Part shown: in pieces, positions 1 to 9,069 of the stretch
How the letters are laid out: each line of letters begins with the position of its first letter
Position numbering within the stretch: position 1 is the first letter of the stretch
Virus record (IMG/VR): IMGVR_UViG_3300017719_000198
Span: 1-24,116 of that record
Direction: 5' to 3' (one strand)
Origin: a virus
Length of the DNA stretch: 24,116 nucleotides
Notes under the pieces: model-generated
What the model was told of the DNA's origin: nothing
Databases searched by the model: none
The model's input: the letters and a program-made list of their open reading frames with translations, nothing else
Position numbers and translations under genes: made by a program

Positions 1-911
1 GGGGGAGTAGTTGTGTCCCCAGCTAAAGCTGTGGAACTTGAAGTTCCAATCTGAAGAGGAGTAGAAAACTCCAATGCGTTTCTACCTGCATTAACAACCA
101 GAACTTGACCCGTAGATCCAAATCCAGACGGAGTGTCAGTAAGACCAATAAAAGTAGAACTACCTCCGCTGCCTCCACTTTGAGCTACAAACTCAAGGCC
201 TGTTCCTCCAGAGTTTACGGCAAGAACCTGTCCAGACGTACCGAGAGAGGAAGGGACTTCCGCAAGGTCAGTGAGCGCCAAGGCAGACCCCCCTCCAGTG
301 CCAAGATATATTCCGTCTTCAGCAATAAACCTCCCGTGAACAGTAAAAGAAGACTCGATGACCTGACCCGTTGATGCAGTAGCTGTAAAAAAATCTCTAG
401 TAATGTTTGAATACGCTCCTGTTCCAACTATGGACCCAACATCAGCTCCGCTTGCGCCTGTTACCCTAACCTCAAGCCCAGAAGCTCCTTGACCAGCGCT
501 TCTTGTTACATTAAGTTTTGAGTTGTTGTCGTCTACAATAAGCCTACCCCCTAGGCCTCTTGCCGCACCTTCGGTTTGGTGAGTAAAGATGGTTTCAGAA
601 GATTTATCTGAAATGTCATCACCGATGACGTATGAGTCTAGTTCAGTTCTTGACTTTAGTATAGCAGAAACTTTGTCTGCTGTTTTTCGTGGAGTTGACG
701 CAAGAGCATTGCCAGACTTATCCTTAAAGTCATCCCAAGAAGCCCTTACTATAGTTTCCCCACCTTGTTTTATTGATATGGTGTTGTTTTGTAACAGAGC
801 GTATATATCTCTAAACTCATCGATATCGATGTACTGCTGGTCAAACTTAGCTGCAGTGTTTGTAAGCTCCAGCCTTTTTGATTCTCCGTCTTTATATACT
901 CTTATCTCCAT
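1..911 (-). CDS. tail fibre protein, 3' end outside window (partial)
   Basis: The frame is open from ATG at 911 to the left edge with no stop, giving 303 residues of an incomplete protein. The C-terminal half carries two imperfect repeats of about 45 residues, with cores GTSGQVLAVNSGGTGLEF and GSTGQVLVVNAGRNALEF, each preceded by an LTD motif. Such Gly-rich GQVL repeats are typical of phage fibre shafts. The N-terminus (MEIRVYKDGESKRLEL, then FKDKSGNALASTPRKTADKVSAIL) is similar in plan to that of the upstream gene at 943-1620, so both probably use the same kind of attachment domain. It has its own TATATTTG promoter box 17 bases upstream of the ATG. Probable role: virion fibre involved in adsorption. 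The family is inferred from repeats and context; no enzymatic domain is visible in the part present. Confidence 0.65.
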   Translation of the reverse strand, partial: MEIRVYKDGESKRLELTNTAAKFDQQYIDIDEFRDIYALLQNNTISIKQGGETIVRASWDDFKDKSGNALASTPRKTADKVSAILKSRTELDSYVIGDDISDKSSETIFTHQTEGAARGLGGRLIVDDNNSKLNVTRSAGQGASGLEVRVTGASGADVGSIVGTGAYSNITRDFFTATASTGQVIESSFTVHGRFIAEDGIYLGTGGGSALALTDLAEVPSSLGTSGQVLAVNSGGTGLEFVAQSGGSGGSSTFIGLTDTPSGFGSTGQVLVVNAGRNALEFSTPLQIGTSSSTALAGDTTTP

Positions 912-928
912 TGTAAGTCAGCCTAATA

Positions 929-936
929 CAAATATA
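929..936 (-). promoter_or_regulatory. Bacteroidota-type -7 promoter box
   Basis: The minus strand reads TATATTTG, a perfect match to the TAnnTTTG -7 consensus of the Bacteroidota primary sigma factor. It lies in the 31-base gap between two fibre genes, 17 bases upstream of the ATG at 911. I see no clear TTTG -33 element at the usual distance. Three other perfect copies of the same octamer lie beside gene starts in the window. Confidence 0.55.
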
Positions 937-942
937 GGTGAT

Positions 943-1620
943 TTACACAGCTTGAGTTGAAAGGTTGCCGCTGTTGTCTACACCTAGCCTGTACTTTGTT
1001 CCGTTGGGTGAAGTAAGTACTACGTCCTCTTGAAACTCCACGTCTTGAGCGAAAACAGTCTCCCCCGAAATAGTTACTGTTGGGTACTGAACTATATTTC
1101 CTTGAGTTATGTCTATAGCGTCTACAGCAGTTCCTGTGCCAGCTCCGTTGTCTACTTTAACTTGTATCCTTCCGTAAGACCTGCCTCCTAGAGTATTTTC
1201 TGTGGTCTTTACATATGTGCCAGACTGAAACCCGATTAAAGCACTATTAGAGTCTAGGATAACAGCGCCTCCGTTGTCTACGTTTCCATTATGTACGAAC
1301 TCAGTAGTCTCAGTCTTTCCCGCAGTTGTGTCTAATCTAACAGAAGTGCCTATATCTAAATTTGAAAGAAGTATATCTAACAGGGCCAAAATAACCTCCG
1401 TCCTGTTAGAACCTAGATCTTCCCCGTCTCTGTTTTTAAAACTACTGTAAACAGAAGACTCAGAAAGGGTTGAGCTTGAGGTGTAAATTATTATGTTGTC
1501 AGACTCTTCGGGGTCTCCTATAACCCCCAAAAAATCATTGTTTTCATAAGACTGAGTGGTTCCTGACGGGAATACAACTTTTATCGATCCGTTCTCTCTG
1601 TAAATTTTGTATTCGCTCAT
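943..1620 (-). CDS. tail fibre-like structural protein
   Basis: A 225-residue protein, Ser/Thr/Gly/Asn-rich with low-Cys beta-type composition. The N-terminus (MSEYKIYRENGSIKVVFPSG, then FKNRDGEDLGSNRTEVILAL near residues 62-81) parallels the following fibre at 1-911. Residues about 144-177 (GGRSYGRIQVKVDNGAGTGT followed by VDAIDIT) parallel the C-terminal part of the 3848-5860 fibre. The C-terminus SPNGTKYRLGVDNSGNLST is a motif often seen at the ends of phage tail-fibre proteins. It begins 1 base after the stop of the upstream gene, so it is in the same operon. It is probably a short fibre or fibre-tip protein. The exact role is not readable. Confidence 0.6.
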   Translation of the reverse strand: MSEYKIYRENGSIKVVFPSGTTQSYENNDFLGVIGDPEESDNIIIYTSSSTLSESSVYSSFKNRDGEDLGSNRTEVILALLDILLSNLDIGTSVRLDTTAGKTETTEFVHNGNVDNGGAVILDSNSALIGFQSGTYVKTTENTLGGRSYGRIQVKVDNGAGTGTAVDAIDITQGNIVQYPTVTISGETVFAQDVEFQEDVVLTSPNGTKYRLGVDNSGNLSTQAV

Positions 1621-1621
1621 C

Positions 1622-3448
1622 TTAGTTGTTGTGTGGCACTAGCACGACTTCAATGTTTTGTAGAATTGCGCTATGTTCGTTTAAGAAAACGAAAGGGGAG
1701 AAGCTAGTAATAATTGCACCTTGAGCCAGGGCTCTACTAGTGCTGTTTGTAGCGTTTGTTATCCTTACACCTAACTCAACTCCTATGCCTACGCAAGAAA
1801 CAGCATTTTCCGTTGCAAACAGACCCTGTCCGTACTGTTCGGAATAAAGAGCGCTTATGTCTACCTCTTGTGTCTCATTTTGAGTAGTGTCCGCAACACT
1901 AGGGTTTATAAAATTAAAAAATGCTTTCCCCCCAGTATTTTGGACCCCAAGAGAACTAAAAGGAATGTCACCTACTGTTACTACTCTCGTGCTCATTACG
2001 TTAGAGCCAAGATCGCCATTGGACGTTGGTACTGAAGAGTACTTTTTTACCCTTACAAAAGTTTGAAAATTAGACCCGCTGTTAAAGTCATTTGCTTGAC
2101 TTGCGCTGAACGACAAACTGTTCCTCATTCCAGCTGAGAGAATAGGTGAAGTTCCGCTATAGGCGTTTTCATCAGTAGGAGGCTCTCTTAAAACAAGACG
2201 GCTAGGACTCCCTGGAAATGCGTTTATTGTAAAATCGTTGCTAGAGGTTCCTGAAAAAACAAAAGGGTCTCCTAATGAAACAGCATTGTCAGTGTAATGA
2301 CCGTCGGAGTTGTTAGGAGGAGGATTAGCGCTAAATATAGCCACTGTTGCCGCTCCAGACGTAACGGTAGGGTCACTCAAGCTGGACAGCCCCGCTGGTT
2401 GAGATTGCCCCCAATTTGCATAAACGTAATATCTATTACTCCCTCCCCTCCAAAAGTTACTGACCTCAGAACTAAGAGTGGAATCTGGTTGGTTGGCAGA
2501 ACCCCAGCTCATCGGAACAGAAACAACAGTGTCTTGAAGCTCGACTTCTGGATCCACCGTCTCCCCAAATACACCGAGAAGAGTCAAAATATCATCTACC
2601 CCCACAACCCCGTCGCCGTTAAAGTCACCACCACTTGACACCACCCCCGCAGACCCTCCATATACTGTTACATCTCCATAACCTCCAGAAACATATTCGT
2701 CAGCGATGCCAGCTCCTAGCATTGATATAAACTGGTTTACAGAAATTTTTGCATCTACAATAGCCCCACCTGAGGCCGTTATTGATATAGGGAGGTCTGT
2801 TGAGTTGTTACTTGAAAGAAGAGCCGCGTTTAGCTCTCCGTCAATAATATCTTCAGCGTTTGGAAGAGACTCTAAAAGAAGCTTAGTCTCAGAGAGCCTT
2901 ATTATAGTGCCATTATCTATGTAATCTTGAATCACTTCAAGTATCAAGGCTGCGGTTTGAGCATTGTAGGTATTCGAATCCACCAGTGGGGGGGCAGCAG
3001 ATGGGAAGCCACCGTTGTTCCACGTATCATCTACCACAAGGTATGCGCCGTCGTTTACTCCCGCGTAGTTGCCGTCTCCCACGTCATTAATGCCAGACAC
3101 TTGAAATACATCTCCTTTTGTTAACCAACTTGCCGTACCCGACCCAACTAAAAACCCTTCTGTTGCTAAAACATTCCCGTTAAGCCAGATCACCTTTAAA
3201 GCCGAGCCGACAAACTTTAACATTGAATCCCAGTTGGCACTCTCCCCCCATTCTCCCCCAGTATGAACACTTATCTGCGGGTAGGTAGTACCCACCACAG
3301 ACAAGTATCCATTAGACCGCATAAGCGGCGACAGATCGTTTCTATCTGATACATGATTAAACACGCCAAGACCTTTCACCTGCTGAGTGCTAAGATCAAG
3401 TATCGGCCCACCACACGATTCTAGTACGTCGCCGATGAATACTGGCAT
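1622..3448 (-). CDS. large tail fibre/adhesin with dockerin-like calcium loop
   Basis: A 608-residue protein. The N-terminus MPVFIGDVL, then PILDLS, matches the pattern at the start of the two fibres upstream (MAIYFGDEL then PIIDLS; MSILFGSNL), suggesting a shared virion-attachment domain. Residues 273-295 contain DFNGDGVVGVDDILTLLGVFG-like sequence, an EF-hand/dockerin-type loop with D275, N277, D279 and D285 placed as calcium ligands. The rest is beta-type, Ser/Gly/Asn-rich sequence with aromatic patches, consistent with a carbohydrate- or surface-binding fibre. The ATG overlaps by one base the stop of no gene but abuts the end of the small 3448-3813 gene on the same strand, indicating co-transcription and probably coupled translation. 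No catalytic motif was recognised. Confidence 0.6.
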   Translation of the reverse strand: MPVFIGDVLESCGGPILDLSTQQVKGLGVFNHVSDRNDLSPLMRSNGYLSVVGTTYPQISVHTGGEWGESANWDSMLKFVGSALKVIWLNGNVLATEGFLVGSGTASWLTKGDVFQVSGINDVGDGNYAGVNDGAYLVVDDTWNNGGFPSAAPPLVDSNTYNAQTAALILEVIQDYIDNGTIIRLSETKLLLESLPNAEDIIDGELNAALLSSNNSTDLPISITASGGAIVDAKISVNQFISMLGAGIADEYVSGGYGDVTVYGGSAGVVSSGGDFNGDGVVGVDDILTLLGVFGETVDPEVELQDTVVSVPMSWGSANQPDSTLSSEVSNFWRGGSNRYYVYANWGQSQPAGLSSLSDPTVTSGAATVAIFSANPPPNNSDGHYTDNAVSLGDPFVFSGTSSNDFTINAFPGSPSRLVLREPPTDENAYSGTSPILSAGMRNSLSFSASQANDFNSGSNFQTFVRVKKYSSVPTSNGDLGSNVMSTRVVTVGDIPFSSLGVQNTGGKAFFNFINPSVADTTQNETQEVDISALYSEQYGQGLFATENAVSCVGIGVELGVRITNATNSTSRALAQGAIITSFSPFVFLNEHSAILQNIEVVLVPHNN

Positions 3449-3813
3449 TACTCTACGTTGATGTAGTCGATGCAGCCCTTGATGTCGTTTGCACTAAGCT
3501 CGCTGCAATCCTCTTCTTTCAAAGTAATTTTCTCGATCTCTACCTTCTGCTTCTTGTCCAAGAGAGACCTTACGTCCTCTTTAAACTTGGCTGCGGCTTC
3601 GTCTGGTACAACCTGCTTTCCGTCCTCGTCATAAGAGGCTGTCTTAAGGTCTTCGATGTACTCGTTGCGCTTAGACTCAAACGGAGACACTATAGCCTCT
3701 AGGGATTTGATGTTCTTCGCAACCATATACGTCTGCTTAAACGGGAGCTTTGCACCCGCCACCTTATTGAAGCCTTGCAGGGCCTCAATACACTGTTCCA
3801 TTGTAATCGTCAT
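3448..3813 (-). CDS. small charged phage protein of unknown function
   Basis: A 121-residue, Lys/Glu-rich, predicted helical protein between two fibre genes. It opens MTITMEQCIEALQGFNKVAG, followed by KLPFKQTYMVAKNIKSLEAI. It then has a long charged helix (residues about 45-90) and a short C-terminal tail. Its size, composition and position resemble the small helical proteins, such as DUF1617-type, found among tail genes of siphoviruses. I am not certain of that match. It could be a fibre chaperone or a minor virion protein. Its stop overlaps the ATG of the next gene by one base. Confidence 0.7.
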   Translation of the reverse strand: MTITMEQCIEALQGFNKVAGAKLPFKQTYMVAKNIKSLEAIVSPFESKRNEYIEDLKTASYDEDGKQVVPDEAAAKFKEDVRSLLDKKQKVEIEKITLKEEDCSELSANDIKGCIDYINVE

Positions 3814-3833
3814 GTGAATTGAATTAGTTCCGC

Positions 3834-3850
3834 TAAGATACTAAATCTTA
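3834..3850. repeat. short inverted repeat at gene end
   Basis: TAAGAT, a 5-base loop, then ATCTTA: a 6-bp AT-rich inverted repeat. It overlaps the stop codon of the 3848-5860 gene and fills part of the 34-base gap before the 3813 start. It is too weak for a terminator and lacks a T-run, so it may be an mRNA-processing or stability hairpin, or chance. Confidence 0.25.
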
Positions 3851-5860
3851 TCCTATAAACACAAACTTCAGTTTGTCAGAGGCAACGACACCCTGAACCT
3901 TTACTTTTCTAGAATTCACCGAAGCCCCCTTCTTAGATTGAGGCGTAACAACCTCTCCTACCGCTGGAAGTCCGCTGCCATCTCCCTTTTGCATAACCAC
4001 CGCCATTGCAATTACTGCGTCTGTATTAAGCCCGTGAGTAACCTCTATGGCGGCGTCTACGGGGGCTGTTCCAGTGCCTGCCCCATAGGTGACAGTATTT
4101 GTAGCTACCCTGCCGAAATTTCTTCCGTACACCTGACCAGAGGGTGATGCATCAGTATATACAGAGACTCCAGTTTCATCGACGATGTGAATAGAAAGCA
4201 GCTTAGAAGGAGTGACAAGAGAGGTCAACGTATCTCCACTCCCAGCATGAAGATCTGCCAAAGAAGTGATGCTGGTATCTAGATCTGTAAGTATAGTTCC
4301 TTCTTGAACTGTCCAATCGCTTCCTTCAAATTGCTTGGCAACAGTGTCGTCTTCAGCGACATCAGGATTAATGTAATAGTTAGCCAGCTTCCACTTACCC
4401 CATTTTAAACCAGCGTTATTGTCTATATCATTACCAGCCCCATATTGATATTTAATGTATGGCCTAGAATGTCTTCCGTTGTCTACGTGATGGACTCCAG
4501 CTCCTCCAGCTGTAGGAGATTCAGTACTAGCGCCATGGAAAGCCTCTATACCTGCATCACTGCCAAGGCCGCCAATAGATACGGCATCGGGGATGTTGTT
4601 TTGCGCGTCTCTAGTGATGTTTAGGGACAAAAGGTTGTCCGTAAACGTTACTGTTTGGCTCGTAGTCTGTACAAAATCGCCAGTAACGGTAAGGTTTCCG
4701 TTTATCGTAGCGTCTCCATGAGCTGTAAGTATTTGCCCAGTATTGCCCGACGCACCCATAGTGACTCCACCATTGGAAGGGGAAAGGGTGATGGCGTCAA
4801 TGAGAGAAACCGTTGCGACTCCACCAGAAGTGGCGACAGAAACTTCGTTATCTGTGCCAGCTACAGACTGAACTACAGTTGGGTAGAGACCTGTAAAAAC
4901 GTTAGCTGCAGTATCTGAAGACATTACTCCAGCAGACGAGATCAGCATGACGTTCCCGTCATCATTTCCTGCAACGACGGGCGCAGTAATACTTCCCGAA
5001 AAAGAAGTGTTTCCTGCAGAAAGAACAGCTAGAGTTGTATCTCCCGTTACACCAAGCGCACCCCCAATCGTCGCGCCTCCAGTAGTATCTACACTGGCTA
5101 CGCTCAGGTCTGCAGTAGGAGAAACCCTAATGTGCATAGTGCCATTACCGTTGTCTACAAAGTTTATGTCTCCTGCCTGGCCAGATTCGGTGGTTAAGTT
5201 ACTGAACGCCTCCCTGATTTCGAGATTGGTCGGGAACGCTATCTCATACCCATCAGCAGCGCTTCCTGATACGTCTCCAAGACGAATGTTCGCCAATACA
5301 GTAGCAGAGCCGCCTGTGATGTCGACGGGATCTGCAAGGACTGCCGCAGTAATGGCCACGTCCGAAATTCCACCTCCGTCACCCCCTACGTATTGACTGA
5401 AGTCAGTCCATGCGGCTGGCACGGCTGTAAGCCCATCTTCAGAAACCTGAAAACGACTAGTTAAAGCTGTATCGTATGCGTCTGCAGTAGCGTAACTCTC
5501 ATTACCCGTATACAAAAGTACTTTTGGAGAGCCCCCTACAACGACCTGTATGTTTATATCGTTTCCACCTTGGTCTTGGGCAACAAAGTAGTTTACGTCT
5601 AGAGTCAACCCAGATACGTCAGACAAGACATTTAGAGGGCTTCCGTTTGCTACGTAAACTAAAGTGGAATATGGCTTGTACTTGCCCCATAGGTCGGACC
5701 CAAAATAATTTGTTCCGTTGTTCTGGTAAGCATCAACAAAGTTCCTTACGTCAGCAAAGCTCTGTATGTGGGTTTTAAACGACCCAAATACTTGTTCGGA
5801 ATCTACTATTCCTTTATTTACAGACCCGTGTATTAGGTTTGATCCAAATAATATTGACAT
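3848..5860 (-). CDS. long tail fibre protein
   Basis: A 670-residue fibre-like protein. The N-terminus MSILFGSNL, then a KGIVDSEQVFG segment, fits the start pattern of the neighbouring fibres at 5867-7771 and 1622-3448. The middle (about 255-430) is Gly/Thr/Val/Ser-rich, with repeated short units such as GGATIGGALGVTGDTTLAVL, SAGNTSFSGSITAPVV and GDATINGNLTVTGDFVQTTS. This is the G-N-L-x-V-T-G beta-prism or pyocin-knob-like spacing known from phage fibre shafts. The C-terminal 90 residues begin with GRNFGRVATNTVTYGAGTGT, a module shared with the 943-1620 protein. No signal peptide or membrane segment is visible. It probably extends from the baseplate to contact the host. It starts 6 bases downstream of the preceding gene. 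Confidence 0.7.
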   Translation of the reverse strand: MSILFGSNLIHGSVNKGIVDSEQVFGSFKTHIQSFADVRNFVDAYQNNGTNYFGSDLWGKYKPYSTLVYVANGSPLNVLSDVSGLTLDVNYFVAQDQGGNDINIQVVVGGSPKVLLYTGNESYATADAYDTALTSRFQVSEDGLTAVPAAWTDFSQYVGGDGGGISDVAITAAVLADPVDITGGSATVLANIRLGDVSGSAADGYEIAFPTNLEIREAFSNLTTESGQAGDINFVDNGNGTMHIRVSPTADLSVASVDTTGGATIGGALGVTGDTTLAVLSAGNTSFSGSITAPVVAGNDDGNVMLISSAGVMSSDTAANVFTGLYPTVVQSVAGTDNEVSVATSGGVATVSLIDAITLSPSNGGVTMGASGNTGQILTAHGDATINGNLTVTGDFVQTTSQTVTFTDNLLSLNITRDAQNNIPDAVSIGGLGSDAGIEAFHGASTESPTAGGAGVHHVDNGRHSRPYIKYQYGAGNDIDNNAGLKWGKWKLANYYINPDVAEDDTVAKQFEGSDWTVQEGTILTDLDTSITSLADLHAGSGDTLTSLVTPSKLLSIHIVDETGVSVYTDASPSGQVYGRNFGRVATNTVTYGAGTGTAPVDAAIEVTHGLNTDAVIAMAVVMQKGDGSGLPAVGEVVTPQSKKGASVNSRKVKVQGVVASDKLKFVFIG

Positions 5861-5866
5861 GTTTTC

Positions 5867-7771
5867 TTATGATATAACCAACTTTTGGTAAGGAAATCCG
5901 TCTCCGTCTCCAGAATCTGAAGAAGCGTAAACTTTGTAGGTAATGCTAACGCCATTCTCAAAACTAACATCTATAGCGCTCGTACCCCTTGAGTCTAAAC
6001 CAGCGTCTTTAAAGTCGTTAGTTATTGTGGTAGCTCCATCGGTTATGCTGCTAAAGCTGTTCAGCGAATTTGTGTTTTCTATAGGAAACCCTACATATAT
6101 ATGCTTTCCCAATGGTGCAAGGAGGGGTTCGTAAGCGCCATACAAATCAGACATGCTAAAGGTGTGAAGAGAAGAGCTAAGCTTCCCCATGTTTACATAC
6201 TCTATATTGGCCTCATTTGACGTGCCTCCAATAGTTTCGGAAAAGGTTGAGATAAATATACTACTTAGGGCAGATGCAAGAGTGGCTCCAGTAACGTTAA
6301 CAGGGTTTACACTAGAGTACCCAATGAAGTATGGAACTTTAAATAGAATCGTAGGCTGAGTAATTTCTACCGTATTTTCAGTAACTCCAGTACCGTTGTC
6401 TATAATTTTAACTTGATAAATTACTTCGGTAACATCGGACTCTGCAATAGGATCACTTTCAGATCCAGTAGTCGTAGTGCCATCAGTAAAACTGTAGCTC
6501 CCCTCATAGGATTGCAAAGAGTCGTTTTGATTTGCGTCAATTACCGTCTCTCCACTACCGCCCTGACCATGAATCTTTTCGTAAGTAGTTTGAGAGTTTC
6601 CGTTAAGGGAAGTATACTTTCTCCAGACTTGAACCTCGCTTATTGCAATGCTAGAGTCTTGAGAGGCAGCCTGGTTAACTACAGTGAAACTTATGTTGCT
6701 CCCTATATCTCCCATTATTCTTTCGGAATCGCTAGTTTCAGAAACAGCGATAGAGCTTGGGCTTGTCCGTGCGGCGCTAAATGTTACCGAAGGCTGCTGA
6801 TAAGCGTTAACCTTGTATGACCCACTCGTATCATCATCTGCAATAACGGTGACGGCAGCCTGTGTTGTACCATCGTTTTCTATGGCAGTAACCTCTATGG
6901 TGTAGTTTTCATAAACATTTCCGCTACTTCCAGTGTAAGCTGGGATATCTACGTTAACATCTGAAAAAGAAACAGACGTATAAACGTCTGGAGTGGCAGT
7001 AAAACTGTTAAGAGCCTGTATAGCGTTCGTTATATTGGTTTTTCCAGCATTGTCATAAATAGCCGTGTTAGTTGAATTGAAAATGCCTCCGTAGGTCCAA
7101 GCCGTATTACCCGCGTTTCGATCAACATAACCTAAGGTGGTGCTACCCCTCTTGATTTCTATTCTCTTGACACCGCTATTTACTGTAGCTGTATTATCTC
7201 CAGTTATAGTGTTTCTATTTCTGTTTCTCACTTTAAATGTCAGCCCTGCAGTCTGATCATTGCGGACTGAAGTGGAGTACTCAAAGGTCTCGGCTACCCC
7301 GCTATTAAAGCTAATATCAGTTGATACGAACTCTTGATATTTAGTGAGGGCGTCTTTAAGAGCGTCCAATGCTGTCTTGCCGTTCCACGGAAGCAAGTCG
7401 TTGTTGTCATACTTGCCGAAAGTCCTTCCGTCCCCTATGTTAACGTACAGGTTAGAGTCAAAAATCGGGGTGTCACCAACGTTCTTCCAGTGAACAGAGC
7501 TTCCGTCAGCTATATCGATAATCTTAGCTGCCTGAACTGGGTTGTCCTGGGCCGTAAAGATGTAAACCTTACCAGTGGCCTTATTTACAAGGAGCACACC
7601 AGGAAAGACTTTGTTTACCAGATCTGGGTGGATGGCCGCTGCATCCTGAGGGTCTACCACATCATTGAGGAGATCAACAAAAATGACACCCTTCGAAGTG
7701 TTTTCCGAAAGGTCTATAATCGGATAGTCCGAATTTGAACTTCTTAGTTCGTCACCGAAATAAATTGCCAT
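5867..7771 (-). CDS. long tail fibre/adhesin protein
   Basis: A 634-residue protein with N-terminus MAIYFGDEL, then PIIDLSENTSKGVIFVDLLN, and a following segment DDA-like PQDAAAIHPDLVNKVFPGVL with GKVYIFTAQDN. That N-terminal block of about 110 residues looks like a globular attachment domain. The remainder is Thr/Ser/Asn-rich with beta-sandwich character, for example two Ig-like stretches around 285-345 and 370-470. The C-terminus contains GKHIYVGFPIENTNS and ends in a Gly/Asp-rich turn. Its ATG overlaps the stop of the 7771-9069 gene (TAATG), so translation is probably coupled. It is most likely a receptor-binding or structural fibre. No enzymatic motif is visible. Confidence 0.65.
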   Translation of the reverse strand: MAIYFGDELRSSNSDYPIIDLSENTSKGVIFVDLLNDVVDPQDAAAIHPDLVNKVFPGVLLVNKATGKVYIFTAQDNPVQAAKIIDIADGSSVHWKNVGDTPIFDSNLYVNIGDGRTFGKYDNNDLLPWNGKTALDALKDALTKYQEFVSTDISFNSGVAETFEYSTSVRNDQTAGLTFKVRNRNRNTITGDNTATVNSGVKRIEIKRGSTTLGYVDRNAGNTAWTYGGIFNSTNTAIYDNAGKTNITNAIQALNSFTATPDVYTSVSFSDVNVDIPAYTGSSGNVYENYTIEVTAIENDGTTQAAVTVIADDDTSGSYKVNAYQQPSVTFSAARTSPSSIAVSETSDSERIMGDIGSNISFTVVNQAASQDSSIAISEVQVWRKYTSLNGNSQTTYEKIHGQGGSGETVIDANQNDSLQSYEGSYSFTDGTTTTGSESDPIAESDVTEVIYQVKIIDNGTGVTENTVEITQPTILFKVPYFIGYSSVNPVNVTGATLASALSSIFISTFSETIGGTSNEANIEYVNMGKLSSSLHTFSMSDLYGAYEPLLAPLGKHIYVGFPIENTNSLNSFSSITDGATTITNDFKDAGLDSRGTSAIDVSFENGVSITYKVYASSDSGDGDGFPYQKLVIS

Positions 7772-9069
7772 TAGCTATCTAGTTTTATCTGTAAATCAAT
7801 CTTTATCTTTTCGCTGAACGCCCCAGGAATACTACCCCTGTAATATTTGACAGGAATAGAGTTCCTAGTGTATGAGCTTCCATCTGGAAATTGATTTCCC
7901 AAATATACTATAGAATCGTTTAGAGAATATACTCCAGACCCTGCAGTAGTTGCGGCAGCTTCATCTATTTTAAATTCGTCAGGTATCTCTATGATTAAGT
8001 ACCTATCTGAGTCATAGACAGATTGAGATGAATCATTTTTAAAGTCAATGATCACCTCTTGGACCTCAGAGACAAAGTCTGTCATTACATCGACGTATTG
8101 ATCTTCGTTGGCGTCAACGAGTAAAACTCCTGTAAGGAGAACAGAATTTTCGGGGTCAAATACGTTTGCCGCATCACTTAAAAGAGAACTTAGATTGGAC
8201 GCTTTTGGATCTGCAGAAACACTAGTGAAGCACCTGATTTTCTTCCCTATGTAAAAGTCAAAGCTTTTGCTTGACGCCTCGGCCTGATCTGCACCTCCGT
8301 CATTCCATACGTAAACGGTCTTTAAAGTCTTTTTTCCTAGCGTCGAGTAGTTCAAGTTTATACTTGTACTTAACCCCCCTTCATTTACGTTTACAGTGGA
8401 TGTAGACGGATAGTTTGTCCACCCATTTTCTGGCGGCTGAATAAGAGGGTTTGCGACTTGAAAAGACTCATCCCCTGAGGGGGACATGTATTGAATGCTC
8501 ATTACCGAATTTGGATTCATCAACTCCATGTCAGAAGAAGTGATAGTGACAGAGTTGAACAGCAATGGGTCTCCTATCTCAAACTTGTATTCGTGATCTT
8601 GATACTCTATAAACTCACCTAAAACCTCCTCGCCAAAGGAAGCTGAAGTTATTTGAGGGCTAGGCTCCAAGTTTATGGTTAGCATATCCCTTACTATATC
8701 CTCTATCTCTGTAAGCTGAGAATACACTTTCCTTGACTCTGCTTCTCCGACAGGGTTTGTTACAGTAAGATTCTCAGTCAAGAAACTACTTCCAGAACCA
8801 GATATCCCTGGCTCCCCTTTCTCTCCTTTATCTCCTTTAGCCCCCTTCCCAAAAACATCTATAGACCTAGATACAGGAGCTATAGAAACCGATGTAGACG
8901 AGCTAGGAAGGACAGATACAGAAACTGAACTAGAAGTAGCTGTAGACACTGTTTTAGCAGCCCCAGAAGGGACTGTTACTTCAGCATACTTAGACCCAGA
9001 AAGCACCACGACATAGCTCTCCCCGCTAGAGGCGGAGATGCTTATGTTATTGTCGTCAGTGACTTTCAT
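7771..9069 (-). CDS. collagen-like tail fibre protein
   Basis: A 432-residue protein. Residues 1-70 are a Ser/Val-rich beta segment. Residues 76-90 form a short collagen-type G-x-y tract (GAKGDKGEKGEPGIS), which in phage fibres builds a triple-helical stalk. After it comes a possible short coiled coil (about 107-132, SRKVYSQLTEIEDIVRDML) and a larger C-terminal domain with IKIDLQIKLDS at its end. N-terminal MKVTDD parallels MKVEVD of the next collagen-like protein upstream in the operon. The TAATG overlaps at both ends mark tight operon packing. The trimeric fibre role is inferred from the collagen tract. The binding target is unknown. Confidence 0.7.
   Translation of the reverse strand: MKVTDDNNISISASSGESYVVVLSGSKYAEVTVPSGAAKTVSTATSSSVSVSVLPSSSTSVSIAPVSRSIDVFGKGAKGDKGEKGEPGISGSGSSFLTENLTVTNPVGEAESRKVYSQLTEIEDIVRDMLTINLEPSPQITSASFGEEVLGEFIEYQDHEYKFEIGDPLLFNSVTITSSDMELMNPNSVMSIQYMSPSGDESFQVANPLIQPPENGWTNYPSTSTVNVNEGGLSTSINLNYSTLGKKTLKTVYVWNDGGADQAEASSKSFDFYIGKKIRCFTSVSADPKASNLSSLLSDAANVFDPENSVLLTGVLLVDANEDQYVDVMTDFVSEVQEVIIDFKNDSSQSVYDSDRYLIIEIPDEFKIDEAAATTAGSGVYSLNDSIVYLGNQFPDGSSYTRNSIPVKYYRGSIPGAFSEKIKIDLQIKLDS

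Noticed and set aside
4947-5396. Plus-strand 149-codon frame opposite the fibre gene
   Set aside because: Ala/Pro/Val-biased complement of Gly/Thr-rich fibre repeats; no start signal.
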